From Chimaeribacter coloradensis (GTDB lineage: Bacteria > Pseudomonadota > Gammaproteobacteria > Enterobacterales > Enterobacteriaceae): a DNA stretch of 64,000 nt. The translations under genes and the position numbers were made by a program. This document shows, in pieces, positions 46,963 to 56,542 of this stretch. The stretch is from assembly GCF_002858715.1 (NCBI RefSeq), contig NZ_PJZH01000002.1, forward strand, positions 248,001-312,000, written 5' to 3'. The notes under the pieces were generated by a model that had not been told where the DNA came from, ran no database searches, and saw only the letters and a program-made list of their open reading frames with translations. Numbering within the stretch: position 1 is the stretch's first letter; each line of letters opens with the position of its first letter.

Positions 46963-48654
46963 TCAGCGCAGGGGGGCAGCCAGCGGTTCGTCCTCTGCGG
47001 CGGCCGGGGTTTCCAGCATCGTCATCATGTTGTTGGCGATCTCCCGTTCCCCCATCACCACCTGGTTGGCCCCACGGTCAAGGATGTAGCTCACTTCGTC
47101 GTCATAGTGGGCGCGGGCGATGATGATCATGTCCGGGCGGCGCGCCCGGGCAGCCGCCACAATCTCCCCGGCCTCATAGCCGTTCGGGATGGTCAGCAGC
47201 AGCCAGCGGGCGCAGTCCAGCCGCGCCAGGTCGAGAATCTCCGGGTTGGCGGCGTTGCCGAGAATGGCGCTGATCCCCTGTTCGCGCAGCGCCTCCACCC
47301 GCGGGCGGGCATTCTCAATCACCACCATCGGCACCCCGGCGGCCTGCAACTTGCCGCCCAGCAGGCTGCCGACCCGGCCATAGCCCACCAGCAGCGCATG
47401 GTTGCACATCTCCAGCCGTAACTGGGACGCCTCTTCCGGCGGCGTCTCCCGGTTTTGCTCGTCCTGGGTTTCGGTGCGTGCCAGGAATTTCTCCAGCAGG
47501 CTGAACAGCAGCGGGTTAATCATGATGGAGAGGATCGCCCCGGCCAGCACCAGATTGCGCCCATGCTCCGACAGCAGCCCCAGCGAAATGCCCAGCCCGG
47601 CGAGGATAAAGGCAAACTCGCCGATCTGCGCCAGGCTCGCTGAGATCGTCAGGGCCGTGCGCGTAGAGTGGCCAAAAAGTTTCACCAGCAGGAACGCGGC
47701 CGCCGATTTGCCGAACAGGATGATCGCCACCGTCGCCAGCACCGTCAGCGGCTCATTCAGCAGGATCATCGGGTCAAACAGCATCCCTACCGACACAAAG
47801 AACAGCACCGCAAAGGCGTCGCGCAGCGGCAGGGTGTCATGGGCGGCGCGCTGGCTCAGCTCCGACTCATTCAGCACCATTCCGGCGAAGAACGCGCCCA
47901 GTGCAAAGGAGACGTCAAACAGCTTCACCGCGCCATAGGCGATGCCCAGCGCCAGCGCCAGCACCGCCAGGGTAAACAGCTCGCGTGACCCGGTGCTGGC
48001 GGTTTTCGCCAGGATCCACGGCACCAGGCGGCGGCCGACCACAATCATCAGGGTGATAAAGGCGATCACCTTGCCGAGGGTCACCGCCAGCTCAATCGCC
48101 AGCTCCTGAAAACTGGCGTGGTGGTTATCGATCATATTGCTGAACGCCGGCAGCAGCACCAGCGTCAGCACCATCGCCAGATCTTCAACAATCAGCCAGC
48201 CAATCGCGATCTGCCCGCGCTGGCTCTCAATCAGTTGCCGCTCCTCCAGCGCCCGCAGCAGCACCACGGTACTGGCGGTCGAGAGGCAGAGGCCGAACAC
48301 CAGCCCGGCTTCCAGATCCCACCCCAACAGCTGGGACAGCCCGATGCCCAGCAGCGTCGCCACCGCGATTTGCGCCACCGCGCCGGGAATGGCGATTGAC
48401 TTCACCGCCAGCAGATCTTTCAGCGAAAAGTGCAGCCCGACGCCAAACATCAGCAGAATGACGCCGATCTCCGCCAGCTCCGGGGCCAGCGAGGTATCCG
48501 CCACAAACCCGGGGGTAAAGGGGCCGGCCAGCACCCCGGCGGTCAGGTAGCCGACCAGCGGGGAGATGCGCAGGCGGTTAGCCAGCATCCCTAACAGAAA
48601 GGCCAGAACCAGGCCTCCCACAAGGGTGGTAATCAGCGGCGTAGAATGATGCAT
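46963..48654 (-). CDS. ybaL: YbaL, CPA2-family cation/proton antiporter
   Basis: Predicted KefB/KefC-type monovalent cation:proton antiporter. 563 residues (558 in E. coli). A membrane domain of about 12-13 helices (LVGGLVLAFLLGMLANRLRISPLVGYLTAGVLAGPFTPG) is followed by a cytoplasmic RCK-N domain with a Rossmann motif (HALLVGYGRVGSLLGGKL, about residue 417). Role is inferred in E. coli also. Convergent with gsk. Confidence 0.94.
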   Translation of the reverse strand: MHHSTPLITTLVGGLVLAFLLGMLANRLRISPLVGYLTAGVLAGPFTPGFVADTSLAPELAEIGVILLMFGVGLHFSLKDLLAVKSIAIPGAVAQIAVATLLGIGLSQLLGWDLEAGLVFGLCLSTASTVVLLRALEERQLIESQRGQIAIGWLIVEDLAMVLTLVLLPAFSNMIDNHHASFQELAIELAVTLGKVIAFITLMIVVGRRLVPWILAKTASTGSRELFTLAVLALALGIAYGAVKLFDVSFALGAFFAGMVLNESELSQRAAHDTLPLRDAFAVLFFVSVGMLFDPMILLNEPLTVLATVAIILFGKSAAAFLLVKLFGHSTRTALTISASLAQIGEFAFILAGLGISLGLLSEHGRNLVLAGAILSIMINPLLFSLLEKFLARTETQDEQNRETPPEEASQLRLEMCNHALLVGYGRVGSLLGGKLQAAGVPMVVIENARPRVEALREQGISAILGNAANPEILDLARLDCARWLLLTIPNGYEAGEIVAAARARRPDMIIIARAHYDDEVSYILDRGANQVVMGEREIANNMMTMLETPAAAEDEPLAAPLR

Positions 48655-48821
48655 CCAGGCTCCTTCTTGTCTGCACTGGGGAAAAAGGGCACGTATCAGG
48701 GATAAGTATGGTCGATGAATTAATAAAATATATTCAGTAACAAAATAACACGTTTAGGCACAAGATGATCCCTGCCGCGAATTTATTACATAATTTTAAG
48801 AAAGGCATTGGTACAGAAGGG

Positions 48822-48853
48822 AAAAACGCGGCCGGGAACCGGGTTCCGGCCGC
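48822..48853 (-). terminator. Terminator after fsr
   Basis: On the minus strand, stem GCGGCCGG/CCGGCCGC (48846-48853 with 48828-48835) with further inner pairs, followed by GTTTTTC. Confidence 0.8.
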
Positions 48854-48867
48854 AGGTAAGCGGGGTT

Positions 48868-50082
48868 TTAGCGCGACTTAAGATCGGTATTCGGTAAAAA
48901 CAGCGTCAGGATGCCGAGCAACGGCAGGAAGGCGCAGAGTTGGTAGACCAGCTCAATGCTGGTGTGATCCGCCACGTAGCCCAGCACCGCCGCGCCCAGG
49001 CCGCCCATGCCGAACGCCAGCCCAAAGAACAGCCCGGAAACCATTCCGACCTTGCCGGGGATCAGCTCCTGGGCATAGACCAGGATTGCCGAGAAGGCCG
49101 AGGCCAGAATCAGGCCGATAATCACCGTCAGGATGCCGGTCCATTGCAGGTTGGCGTAGGGCAGTACCAGCGTAAAGGGGGCCACGCCGAGGATTGAGGC
49201 CCAGATAACCCGCTTGCGGCCAATCCGGTCACCCACCGGCCCGCCGATAATGGTCCCGGCCGCCACGGCCAGCAGAAACGCGAACAGGTGGTACTGGGCA
49301 TTCTGCACCGACAGCCCGAACTTATGCATCAGGTAGAAGGTGTAATAGCTGCTCAGGCTGGTGAGGTAGAAATACTTGGAGAACACCAGCACCATCAGGA
49401 TCAGCATGGCAAAGGCCACGGTGCGCCCCGGCAGCCGCGTAGCGGCCGGAGCCGGGCGCGCCTTGCTGACGCGGTGCTGCTGCTGATACCAGCGGCTGAT
49501 CTGCAACAGCACCACTATCGCCAGCAGCGCCGCCAGCGAGAACCAGGCCACATGCCCTTTGCCGTAAGGCGCGATCACCAGCGCGGCCAGCAACGGCCCC
49601 AGCGAGCTGCCGAAATTCCCGCCGACCTGAAACAGCGACTGCGCCAGCCCGTGCCGCCCGCCGGAGGCCATGCGCGCCACCCGCGAGGACTCCGGGTGGA
49701 ACACCGAGGAACCGGTGCCCACCAGCGCGGCCGCCAGCAACACCATGCCGAAACTGTGCGCCGCCGCCATCAGCAGCAGCCCGCACAGGGTAAAGCCCAT
49801 GCCGATCGGCAGGGACCACGGCTGCGGGTGCTTGTCGGTATAGAGGCCGATCACCGGCTGTAACAAGGAGGCGGTAAGCTGGTAGGTGAGGGTAATCAGC
49901 CCAATCTGGGTGAAGCTGAGGGCGAACTCATGTTGCAGCAGCGGGTAGATCGCCAGAATCAGCGACTGAATCATGTCATTCAGCAGGTGCGACACGCTGA
50001 TCGCCGCGAGAATCGAAAATGCGGTGCGCTTGATAGCGTCGCCGGTGGGTGCCTTGCCTGTCACCCCGGTTTGCTCGGTCAT
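48868..50082 (-). CDS. fsr: Fsr, fosmidomycin-resistance-type MFS transporter
   Basis: Twelve-helix major facilitator drug exporter. 404 residues (406 in E. coli). Starts MTEQTGVTGKAPTGDAIKRTAFSILAAISVSHLLNDMIQSLILAIYP, with the MFS loop motif GLYTDKHPQPWSLPIGMG and GGPVGDRIGRKRVIWAS between helices. Substrate beyond fosmidomycin is unknown. Divergent from ushA. Confidence 0.95.
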   Translation of the reverse strand: MTEQTGVTGKAPTGDAIKRTAFSILAAISVSHLLNDMIQSLILAIYPLLQHEFALSFTQIGLITLTYQLTASLLQPVIGLYTDKHPQPWSLPIGMGFTLCGLLLMAAAHSFGMVLLAAALVGTGSSVFHPESSRVARMASGGRHGLAQSLFQVGGNFGSSLGPLLAALVIAPYGKGHVAWFSLAALLAIVVLLQISRWYQQQHRVSKARPAPAATRLPGRTVAFAMLILMVLVFSKYFYLTSLSSYYTFYLMHKFGLSVQNAQYHLFAFLLAVAAGTIIGGPVGDRIGRKRVIWASILGVAPFTLVLPYANLQWTGILTVIIGLILASAFSAILVYAQELIPGKVGMVSGLFFGLAFGMGGLGAAVLGYVADHTSIELVYQLCAFLPLLGILTLFLPNTDLKSR

Positions 50083-50320
50083 GCTGGGTCATCCTTATTT
50101 TTGTTATTCCGGGCGGTGCAGGGGCCGCCCGGCTGATGGAAAAATCACCGTTATCTTAATCAGTGCCTTGCATGAATACTACATCGGACATATTTTGACG
50201 TGATTGGCAATCTCCGGACATCAGCAGTGCTACCCTCGCCCCGGTAAACGGCGAGGCAGAAAAGGGGCGTGCAACGTGCCCCTGAGACAGTTCCATTCAC
50301 TTATCATCAGGGAGTTGTTC

Positions 50321-51973
50321 ATGCGTTCATTGACTATTACGGCGGCCGCAGTCATGGCGGCGACGCTGGCGGGCCAGCCTGCCATCAGTTATGCCTGGGA
50401 AAAAGACAAAACCTACGACATCACCATCCTGCATACCAACGATCACCACGGCCACTTCTGGCAGAACCAGTACGGCGAATATGGGCTGTCGGCGCAGAAA
50501 ACCCTGGTGGATGCGATCCGCAAAGAGGTGGCAGAGCAGGGCGGCAGCGTGCTGCTGCTCTCCGGCGGCGACATCAACACCGGGGTGCCGGAGTCTGACC
50601 TTCAGGACGCCGAGCCCGATTTCCGCGGCATGAAGATGATCGGCTATGACGCGATGGCCATCGGCAACCATGAGTTCGACAACCCGCTGAGCGTGCTGCG
50701 CCAGCAGCAGAAGTGGGCCGGGTTCCCGCTGCTCTCTGCCAACATCTACCAGAAAAGCACCAACACCCGGCTGTTCCAGCCCTATGCGATTTTCCAGCCG
50801 CAGGGGCTGAAGATTGCGGTGATCGGCCTGACCACCGATGACACCGCCAAAATCGGCAACCCGGAAAACTTCACCGATATCGTGTTCCACAAACCGGCTG
50901 ACGAGGCCAAAGTGGTGGTGGAGGAGCTGCGCAAAACCGAAAAGCCGGACGTGATCATCGCCGCCACCCACATGGGCCATTACGACAACGGCAACCACGG
51001 CTCCAACGCGCCGGGTGATGTGGAGATGGCGCGCAGCCTGCCGCCCGGCTATCTCGACATGATTGTCGGCGGCCACTCGCAGGACCCGGTCTGCATGGCG
51101 GGCGAAAACAAAAAACAGGTCGATTATGTGCCCGGCACCCCCTGCGCGCCCGACCGGCAGAACGGCACCTGGATTGTGCAGGCGCATGAGTGGGGCAAAT
51201 ATGTCGGCCGGGCCGATTTCACCTTCCGCAACGGCGAATTTACCCTTAAGCATTATCAGCTGATCCCGGTCAACCTGAAGAAAAAGGTCGAGAAAGCGGA
51301 CGGCAGCAGTGAGCGCGTCTACTACACCCAGGAGATCGCAGAGAACAGCGATATGCTCAAGCTGCTGACGCCGTTTGAAAACCAGGGCAAGGCACAGCTG
51401 GAGGTGAAAGTCGGCAGCGTCAACGGCCACCTCGAGGGCGACCGCAGCAAGGTGCGCTTTGTGCAGACCAACCTGGCGCACCTGCTGCTGGCAGCGCAGA
51501 AAGAGCGGGCCGGGGCGGACTTCGCGGTGATGAGCGGCGGCGGCGTCCGTGACTCGATTGAGGCCGGGGACATCACCTACAAAGATGTGCTGAAAGTACA
51601 GCCTTTCGGCAATACGCTGGTGTATGTCGATCTCAAAGGCAGCGAGGTCGAGCGCTATCTGGCGGCCGTCGCCAATATGAAAGTCGATTCCGGGGCCTAT
51701 GCGCAGTTTTATGACGTCGGTCTGACGGCGGACGGCACCGGTGTGAGTGATGTCACCATCAACGGCCAGCCGTTACAGACGGACAAAACCTACCGCATGG
51801 CCACCCTCAGCTTTAACGCCACCGGCGGTGACGGCTACCCGAAAATCAGCGATCACCCCAGCTACGTCAACACCGGCTTTGTGGATGCGGAAGTGCTGAA
51901 ACAGTACATCCAGACCCACTCACCGCTGGATGCCGCCGCCTACCAGCCGAAAGGCGACATTCTCTATAAATAA
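50321..51973 (+). CDS. ushA: UshA, periplasmic UDP-sugar hydrolase / 5'-nucleotidase
   Basis: Secreted bimetal phosphohydrolase that degrades nucleotides and UDP-sugars for uptake. ATG at 50321 after CAGGGAG gives 550 residues, as in E. coli; the upstream open frame is not used. Signal peptide MRSLTITAAAVMAATLAGQP, mature part near AWEKDKTYDITILHTNDHHG. Metal-ligand motifs: HTNDHHGHF, SGGDINTG, IGNHEFDNP, THMGHYDNG and GGHSQDP. The C-terminal substrate-binding domain has FNATGGDGYP. Confidence 0.98.
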   Translation: MRSLTITAAAVMAATLAGQPAISYAWEKDKTYDITILHTNDHHGHFWQNQYGEYGLSAQKTLVDAIRKEVAEQGGSVLLLSGGDINTGVPESDLQDAEPDFRGMKMIGYDAMAIGNHEFDNPLSVLRQQQKWAGFPLLSANIYQKSTNTRLFQPYAIFQPQGLKIAVIGLTTDDTAKIGNPENFTDIVFHKPADEAKVVVEELRKTEKPDVIIAATHMGHYDNGNHGSNAPGDVEMARSLPPGYLDMIVGGHSQDPVCMAGENKKQVDYVPGTPCAPDRQNGTWIVQAHEWGKYVGRADFTFRNGEFTLKHYQLIPVNLKKKVEKADGSSERVYYTQEIAENSDMLKLLTPFENQGKAQLEVKVGSVNGHLEGDRSKVRFVQTNLAHLLLAAQKERAGADFAVMSGGGVRDSIEAGDITYKDVLKVQPFGNTLVYVDLKGSEVERYLAAVANMKVDSGAYAQFYDVGLTADGTGVSDVTINGQPLQTDKTYRMATLSFNATGGDGYPKISDHPSYVNTGFVDAEVLKQYIQTHSPLDAAAYQPKGDILYK

Positions 51974-51978
51974 GCTGC

Positions 51979-52003
51979 CCGGCCTGCGCAGGCAGGCCGG
52001 TTT
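51979..52003 (+). terminator. Possible terminator after ushA
   Basis: Stem CCGGCCTG/CAGGCCGG (51979-51986 with 51993-52000) then TTTA only. It lies between the convergent ushA and ybaK stop codons. Confidence 0.5.
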
Positions 52004-52014
52004 ATCAGGGCGGG

Positions 52015-52497
52015 TCAGGAGGCGACCCGGGCGATGTCGGCGAACACGCCGTCCAAAAGCCGCTGGAGATCCTGCGGGGCCAGCTCGATGTCCAGCCCGC
52101 GTTTGCCGCCGGAGACATAGATGGTGGCAAACTGCTGCGCCGGGCTGTCGATCACCGTCGGCAGCCGCTTTTTCTGCCCCAGCGGGCTGATGCCGCCCAG
52201 CAGGTAGCCGGTGGTACGCTGCGCCAGCTCCGGGTCAGCCATTTCCGCTTTTTTCGCCCCCAGCGCTTTCGCCACTTTCTTTAAATCGAGCTGGCCGGCC
52301 ACCGGCGTCACCGCCACCGCCAGCGCTTTGGCCTCGCCATTCAGCGCCACAAGCAGCGTTTTATAGACCTGCCGGGCATCCAGCCCCAGTTTGCGCACCG
52401 CTTCATCACCAAAATTCGTGTCGTTGCTGTCATGCTCATAGGGGTGAAGCGTAAATTTAACTTTTTGTTTCTCAAGAAATTTAATGGCTGGTGTCAT
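52015..52497 (-). CDS. ybaK: YbaK, Cys-tRNA(Pro) deacylase
   Basis: Trans-editing enzyme that removes cysteine mischarged to tRNA(Pro) by ProRS. 160 residues (159 in E. coli). Starts [23 protein letters not shown] and has [11 protein letters not shown] with the key lysine near residue 46, and [19 protein letters not shown], the family loop. Convergent with ushA; divergent from the small RNA chiX. Confidence 0.97.
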   Translation of the reverse strand: MTPAIKFLEKQKVKFTLHPYEHDSNDTNFGDEAVRKLGLDARQVYKTLLVALNGEAKALAVAVTPVAGQLDLKKVAKALGAKKAEMADPELAQRTTGYLLGGISPLGQKKRLPTVIDSPAQQFATIYVSGGKRGLDIELAPQDLQRLLDGVFADIARVAS

Positions 52498-52640
52498 GTT
52501 CGCCGCCTGAAGGGTTGCCGTGGCCGCACAGGATGCGCAGCCCGGTACAGGTTACAAAAAAGTGCCCGGCGTAATGGGTTGATTCGCTGCCGGAAATCGT
52601 TATTTCAGCTGCGGCCGCGCCGCAAAGCACCGGATGGCGG

Positions 52641-52670
52641 TTGCCAACCTGTTCATCAGGTTGGTACCCT
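52641..52670 (+). promoter_or_regulatory. Candidate chiX promoter with a dyad in the spacer
   Basis: TTGCCA (52641-52646) and TACCCT (52665-52670) with 18 bases between. CCAACCTG (52644-52651) and CAGGTTGG (52657-52664) form a perfect 8-base inverted repeat across the spacer. The promoter assignment is inferred from position. Confidence 0.5.
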
Positions 52671-52679
52671 AGCGCCGCC

Positions 52680-52766
52680 GGTACCGCCCTCAGGGCGGGC
52701 TGAAGCTCATAATCAATAAAATAGTCATTCCTCTTTGACGGCCAATAGCGATATTGGCCTTTTTTT
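52680..52766 (+). ncRNA. chiX: ChiX (MicM/SroB) regulatory small RNA
   Basis: Hfq-binding small RNA that silences chitoporin chiP/ybfM and related mRNAs until they are titrated by the chb transcript. It lies in the ybaK-ybaP gap as in E. coli. The targeting part CATTCCTCTTTGACGG (52726-52741 region) is nearly identical to E. coli. The terminator is GGCCAATA/TATTGGCC (52740-52747 with 52752-52759) plus seven T. The 5' hairpin (ACCGCCCTCAGGGCGGG) differs in sequence but keeps the same form. Length of about 85 bases fits. The exact 5' end is uncertain. The last T bases overlap the ybaP stop codon on the other strand. Confidence 0.88.
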
Positions 52767-53580
52767 ATTGCGCGCCGCTGCCTGCTCTCAGCAAGTCCGG
52801 CAAATTCCCCTCGCCATAGAGGTGCAGCGCCCCCACCGCCACCACATAGCGGCCGGGCGGTAACACCGCCAATTGCTGCTGCCAGCGCTGGTTCCGCTGA
52901 TGCATCAGCACGTCATAGAGATCGTTGCTGAAGGTCGAGGGCAGCGCTTTCTTCAGCGCTTTTGGGGAGTTATCCATCCACCAGCCCATCATGGTCTGCA
53001 ATAGGCGGGCATTGGTGTGCCAGTGGGTCAGGGTGTCTTCCAGCAGCATCAGGCCATCCTGCGGCAGTTGCAGCAGCAGCTCAACCTGCTGCTGTGGCCC
53101 CTCCAGCTCAATGATCCGTTTCTGCTGCGTGTGCGCCGCGGCGATTAACTGGTAGTCGATGCCGTACTCAGGCCGCAGGCCCAGCTGCTGCGCCTGCCGC
53201 GCCTGCAGCATCAGCGCCACCTGCCAGGCGGGCAGCGGCTCCAGCTGCGCCTCATTGGCGGAGAGGGTGTCACACAGGGCGAGAAAGCGCTGGTACTGCG
53301 CAGGGGGCAAACGCTCCGCCAGCGGCGGTTGCGGCGGCGGCTCGCCAAACGGCGACTCATTGCCGCTGATGTCCGCCTCCACAATCAGCGCATCCGCCCC
53401 GGCCAGCCGCGCGAGCAGCGTCTCCGGCAGCGGGGCCATATCCATGGTGCCCATATGGATGCTGCCCACCAGATGCAGATGGCGGTCGCCCGGCAGACTG
53501 AGGTCAATGGCCGGGTAGGCGTAAGCCACCGGCGAAATCAGGCCAAGAAAGGTGGCGAGGCGGTGCAGCACGGTTCGCAT
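52765..53580 (-). CDS. ybaP: YbaP, TraB/GumN family protein
   Basis: Predicted exported or periplasmic protein of the TraB/PrgY/GumN family. 271 residues (264 in E. coli). Hydrophobic N-terminus (MRTVLHRLATFLGLISPVAYAYP) may be a signal peptide. Family motifs: HLHLVGSIHMGTMDMAPLP near the start, ADALIVEADISG with the conserved glutamate, and RYVVAVGALHLYGEGNLPDLL at the end. These GxxH and EAD motifs suggest a hydrolase of unknown substrate. Confidence 0.93.
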   Translation of the reverse strand: MRTVLHRLATFLGLISPVAYAYPAIDLSLPGDRHLHLVGSIHMGTMDMAPLPETLLARLAGADALIVEADISGNESPFGEPPPQPPLAERLPPAQYQRFLALCDTLSANEAQLEPLPAWQVALMLQARQAQQLGLRPEYGIDYQLIAAAHTQQKRIIELEGPQQQVELLLQLPQDGLMLLEDTLTHWHTNARLLQTMMGWWMDNSPKALKKALPSTFSNDLYDVLMHQRNQRWQQQLAVLPPGRYVVAVGALHLYGEGNLPDLLRAGSGAQ

Positions 53581-53692
53581 ACGACAAAACTCCCAATAAA
53601 CAAGGGTTCCATGCTACCCGCTCGCGCCGCGCAGGTGTAGGGGGAATAGACTGAATTCACAGGCCGGCCGGGCAGAGCGCCCGGCCGGTGTC

Positions 53693-56437
53693 TTAGCGTG
53701 GGGTGTGCGTTTCCGGGGTAAAGCGCAGCAGCCGGTTGGCGTTGGCAACCACGGTGATGGAGGAGAGCGCCATCGCTGCCCCAGCGATCACCGGGCTGAG
53801 CAGCGAACCGGTGAACGGGTAGAGCACCCCGGCCGCCACCGGAATCCCGAGGCTGTTATAGATAAAGGCCCCAAGCAGGTTCTGCTTCATATTGCGCAGT
53901 GTGGCGCGCGACAACGCAATCGCGTCCGCGACGCCTTCCAGTGACGGGCGCATCAGGGTCATGGCGGCGGTCTCTATCGCCACGTCACTGCCGCCGCCCA
54001 TCGCAATGCCGACCTCTGCCTGGGCCAGCGCCGGGGCGTCGTTGATGCCGTCCCCGATCATCGCCACCCGGTGCCCCGCCTGTTGCAGGCGTGAAATGGC
54101 CGCGGCTTTGCCGTCCGGCAGCACCCCGGCGATCACCTGATCGATCCCCGCTTCGTGCGCAATGGCGGCGGCGGTGTGCGGGTTATCCCCGGTCAGCATC
54201 ACCAGTTGGTAGCCCTGCTGATGGAGGCGTTGCAGGGCGCGTTGGCTATCGGCGCGCAGCGGGTCACGCAGGGCAAACAGCGCCACCGCCCGGCCATCCA
54301 CCGCCAGCAGCACCGGGGTGGCCCCCTGCGTTGTGTACTGTTGCAGCGCCGGCTCCAGCGCGGCGATGTCCACCTGGTGCTGCGCCATCAGCGCCGGGTT
54401 GCCGAGCAGCAGCGCCCGGCCTTCTACCGAGCCCTGCAACCCGAGGCCGCCCAGCGTGCGGAAACCGGTGGCTTCCGGCAGCGTTTGTTCCCCGGCGCGC
54501 GCCACGATGGCCTGCGCCAGCGGGTGGTGCGAACCCTGCTCCAGCGCTGCCGCCCAGCGCAGCGCCTGCGGCGCGTCCACGCCCGCCACCGTCTCAATCT
54601 CCGTGATCACCGGCTGCCCCTGCGTCAGGGTGCCGGTCTTGTCAAACACCAGCGTATCAAGGGTGCTGGCTTTCTGCAGGGCGTCCGCATCGCGGATCAG
54701 AACTCCCAGTTCCGCCGCACGGCCCACCCCGGCGATGATCGACATCGGCGTCGCCAGCCCCAGCGCACAGGGGCAGGCGATGATCAGCACCGTGGTGGCG
54801 ACCACCAGCGTATAGATGCCCTGCGGCGCAGGGCCGAACAGGTACCAGATGAGTGCGCTGAACAGGGCGATCAGCACCACCACCGGCACAAACACCGCCG
54901 AGATCTTGTCTGCCAGTTGCCCAATGGCCGGTTTGCTGCTCTGCGCCTGCCGCACCAGCTGGATAATGCGCGCCAGCATGGTCTGGTTGCCGATGGCGTC
55001 CGCGCGGAACACCACACTGCCGTCGGTGACCTGCGTCCCGGCGTGCAGCCGGCTACCGGGGGCTTTGTGTTGCGCCACCGGTTCCCCGGTGAGCATCGCC
55101 TCATCCACCCAGGCTTCGCCGCGCAGGATCTCGCCGTCCACCGGCACCCGGTCGCCGGGGGTAAGCCGCAGCGCCATGCCGGGCTGCACCTCCGCCAACG
55201 GCAGCGTGCGCTCGCCCTGCTCATCCACCACGCGGGCGGTGGGTGGGGTCAGGTCCAGCAGCCGTTCCAGCGCCTGGGACGAGCGCTGGCGCGCGCGCTG
55301 CTCCAGCGCATGGCCGAGGTTAATCAGGCCGATGATCATCACGCTGGCTTCGTAATAGAGGTGGCGCGCCTGCGGCGGGAAGTGCTGCGGCCAGAGGTTG
55401 ACGATAATCGAGTAGATCCAGGCCGCGCCGGTGCCCAGTGCGATCAGCGTATCCATGGTGGCGCTGCGGTGGGTCAGGCTCACCCAGGCGTTGCGGTAGA
55501 AGTGCCCACCGGCGACGACCATTACCAGCAGCGTCGCGAGGCCAACGCCCAGCCAGGCACCCTGGGTCTGGGCGGTCACCATCATGCTGCCGCCGAACAG
55601 CCCCCAGGCAATCAGCGGGATACCCAGCGCCAGGGCCAGCGCTGCCTGCCAGCTGAAACGCCGGAAGGCGGCGCGGCCGGTCTGTTGCTGGCGTTCGCGC
55701 CGTTCGGCCTCGTTTTCAATCATCTCCGCGCCGTACCCTGCCGCCGAGACCGCCGCGACCAGCGCCGCCGCGTCTGCCTCACCGGTGACCAGCGCGCTGC
55801 GATCGGCGAGGTTCACCCGCGCCTGATCCACGCCGGGCACCTGTTGCAGCGCCTTCTGCACCTTGCTGACGCAGCTGGCACAGCTCATGCCCTCAATCAG
55901 CAGCTGTTGGCTGTGACGTTCCCGGCCTTGCTGCGCCTCCGCGCGGGGAAGGGCCGGGGCCGGAACATCATTCTGAGCCGCCGCCGCAGGTTCCGGCAGA
56001 GGGTGGTCAGCATCGCGCAGCGGCTCAGTTTTTGGGTGACCAGCCTCCGCGGCCTGATAACCCGCTTCCGTCACGGCGGCGATCAGCACGGCCGGGTCAG
56101 CTTTGCCGAACACCCGCGCGCGTTCCAGCGTCACGTCAGCCATCTCCACGCCCGGCACTGCCGACAGCGCTTTCTGGACGGCGTTAATACAGTGGCCGCA
56201 GCTCAGGTCGCTGAGCGTCAGCTCGGTGTCGGGGTGGTCAGCCAGCGTGGCCTGGTAGCCCGCCTGTTCGATGCTCTGAATCAGTTGCTCCGCCGGGGCG
56301 GTGCCGCTGACGCGGGCATAATGCAGCCCGACGTCGGCCTTGGTGACCTCCGGCAGCGCATCCAGTGTGCCCTGCACCCGCTTCACGCAGTGCTGGCAGC
56401 TCAGCCCGTTCAGGGCGAGCAGGGTAGTGGTTGACAT
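53693..56437 (-). CDS. copA: CopA, copper-exporting P1B-type ATPase with three metal-binding domains
   Basis: Inner-membrane Cu(I) exporter. 914 residues from the second of two tandem ATGs (56437), best spaced after GAGGAGGAG; E. coli has 834. Three N-terminal HMA domains with GLSCQHC (about residues 11-17), LSCGHC (about 78-83) and MSCASC (about 185-190), then eight helices with the CPC motif ([12 protein letters not shown]), phosphorylation DKTGTLTQG, and hinge GDGINDAP. The extra domain explains the length. A -1 frameshift signal lies at 56030-56036. Divergent from cueR. Confidence 0.97.
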   Translation of the reverse strand: MSTTTLLALNGLSCQHCVKRVQGTLDALPEVTKADVGLHYARVSGTAPAEQLIQSIEQAGYQATLADHPDTELTLSDLSCGHCINAVQKALSAVPGVEMADVTLERARVFGKADPAVLIAAVTEAGYQAAEAGHPKTEPLRDADHPLPEPAAAAQNDVPAPALPRAEAQQGRERHSQQLLIEGMSCASCVSKVQKALQQVPGVDQARVNLADRSALVTGEADAAALVAAVSAAGYGAEMIENEAERRERQQQTGRAAFRRFSWQAALALALGIPLIAWGLFGGSMMVTAQTQGAWLGVGLATLLVMVVAGGHFYRNAWVSLTHRSATMDTLIALGTGAAWIYSIIVNLWPQHFPPQARHLYYEASVMIIGLINLGHALEQRARQRSSQALERLLDLTPPTARVVDEQGERTLPLAEVQPGMALRLTPGDRVPVDGEILRGEAWVDEAMLTGEPVAQHKAPGSRLHAGTQVTDGSVVFRADAIGNQTMLARIIQLVRQAQSSKPAIGQLADKISAVFVPVVVLIALFSALIWYLFGPAPQGIYTLVVATTVLIIACPCALGLATPMSIIAGVGRAAELGVLIRDADALQKASTLDTLVFDKTGTLTQGQPVITEIETVAGVDAPQALRWAAALEQGSHHPLAQAIVARAGEQTLPEATGFRTLGGLGLQGSVEGRALLLGNPALMAQHQVDIAALEPALQQYTTQGATPVLLAVDGRAVALFALRDPLRADSQRALQRLHQQGYQLVMLTGDNPHTAAAIAHEAGIDQVIAGVLPDGKAAAISRLQQAGHRVAMIGDGINDAPALAQAEVGIAMGGGSDVAIETAAMTLMRPSLEGVADAIALSRATLRNMKQNLLGAFIYNSLGIPVAAGVLYPFTGSLLSPVIAGAAMALSSITVVANANRLLRFTPETHTPR
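56030..56036 (-). promoter_or_regulatory. copA: Candidate programmed -1 frameshift signal in copA
   Basis: On the minus strand the codons CAC CCA AAA ACT GAG hold the slippery heptamer C-CCA-AAA. A -1 slip reads CCC AAA AAC then TGA at 56027-56025. This would end the protein after HPKN, giving about 137 residues with the first two HMA domains. In E. coli the same HPK site yields the CopA(Z) copper chaperone. Conservation of an immediate stop supports function; frameshifting itself is not shown by the sequence. Confidence 0.72.
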
Positions 56438-56500
56438 CATCTCCTCCTCTCACCGGCCGGGGGCCGGTATGATAAGTGTACGGGTATTCCGACGTGTGAC

Positions 56501-56531
56501 AGAATAAACCTTCCAGTAACAGGAAGGTCAA
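56501..56531 (-). promoter_or_regulatory. CueR-controlled copA promoter
   Basis: On the minus strand, TTGACC -35 (56526-56531) and TATTCT -10 (56501-56506) with a 19-base spacer, the overlong spacing of MerR-family promoters. The spacer holds the dyad ACCTTCC/GGAAGGT (56508-56514 with 56522-56528), matching the E. coli CueR site in copA. Confidence 0.93.
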
Positions 56532-56542
56532 GGGGCAGCAGA

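Noticed and set aside
54155-56434. 759-codon plus-strand frame opposite copA
   Set aside because: Arg/Gln/His-rich shadow of a GC-rich gene; copA itself has clear motifs on the minus strand.
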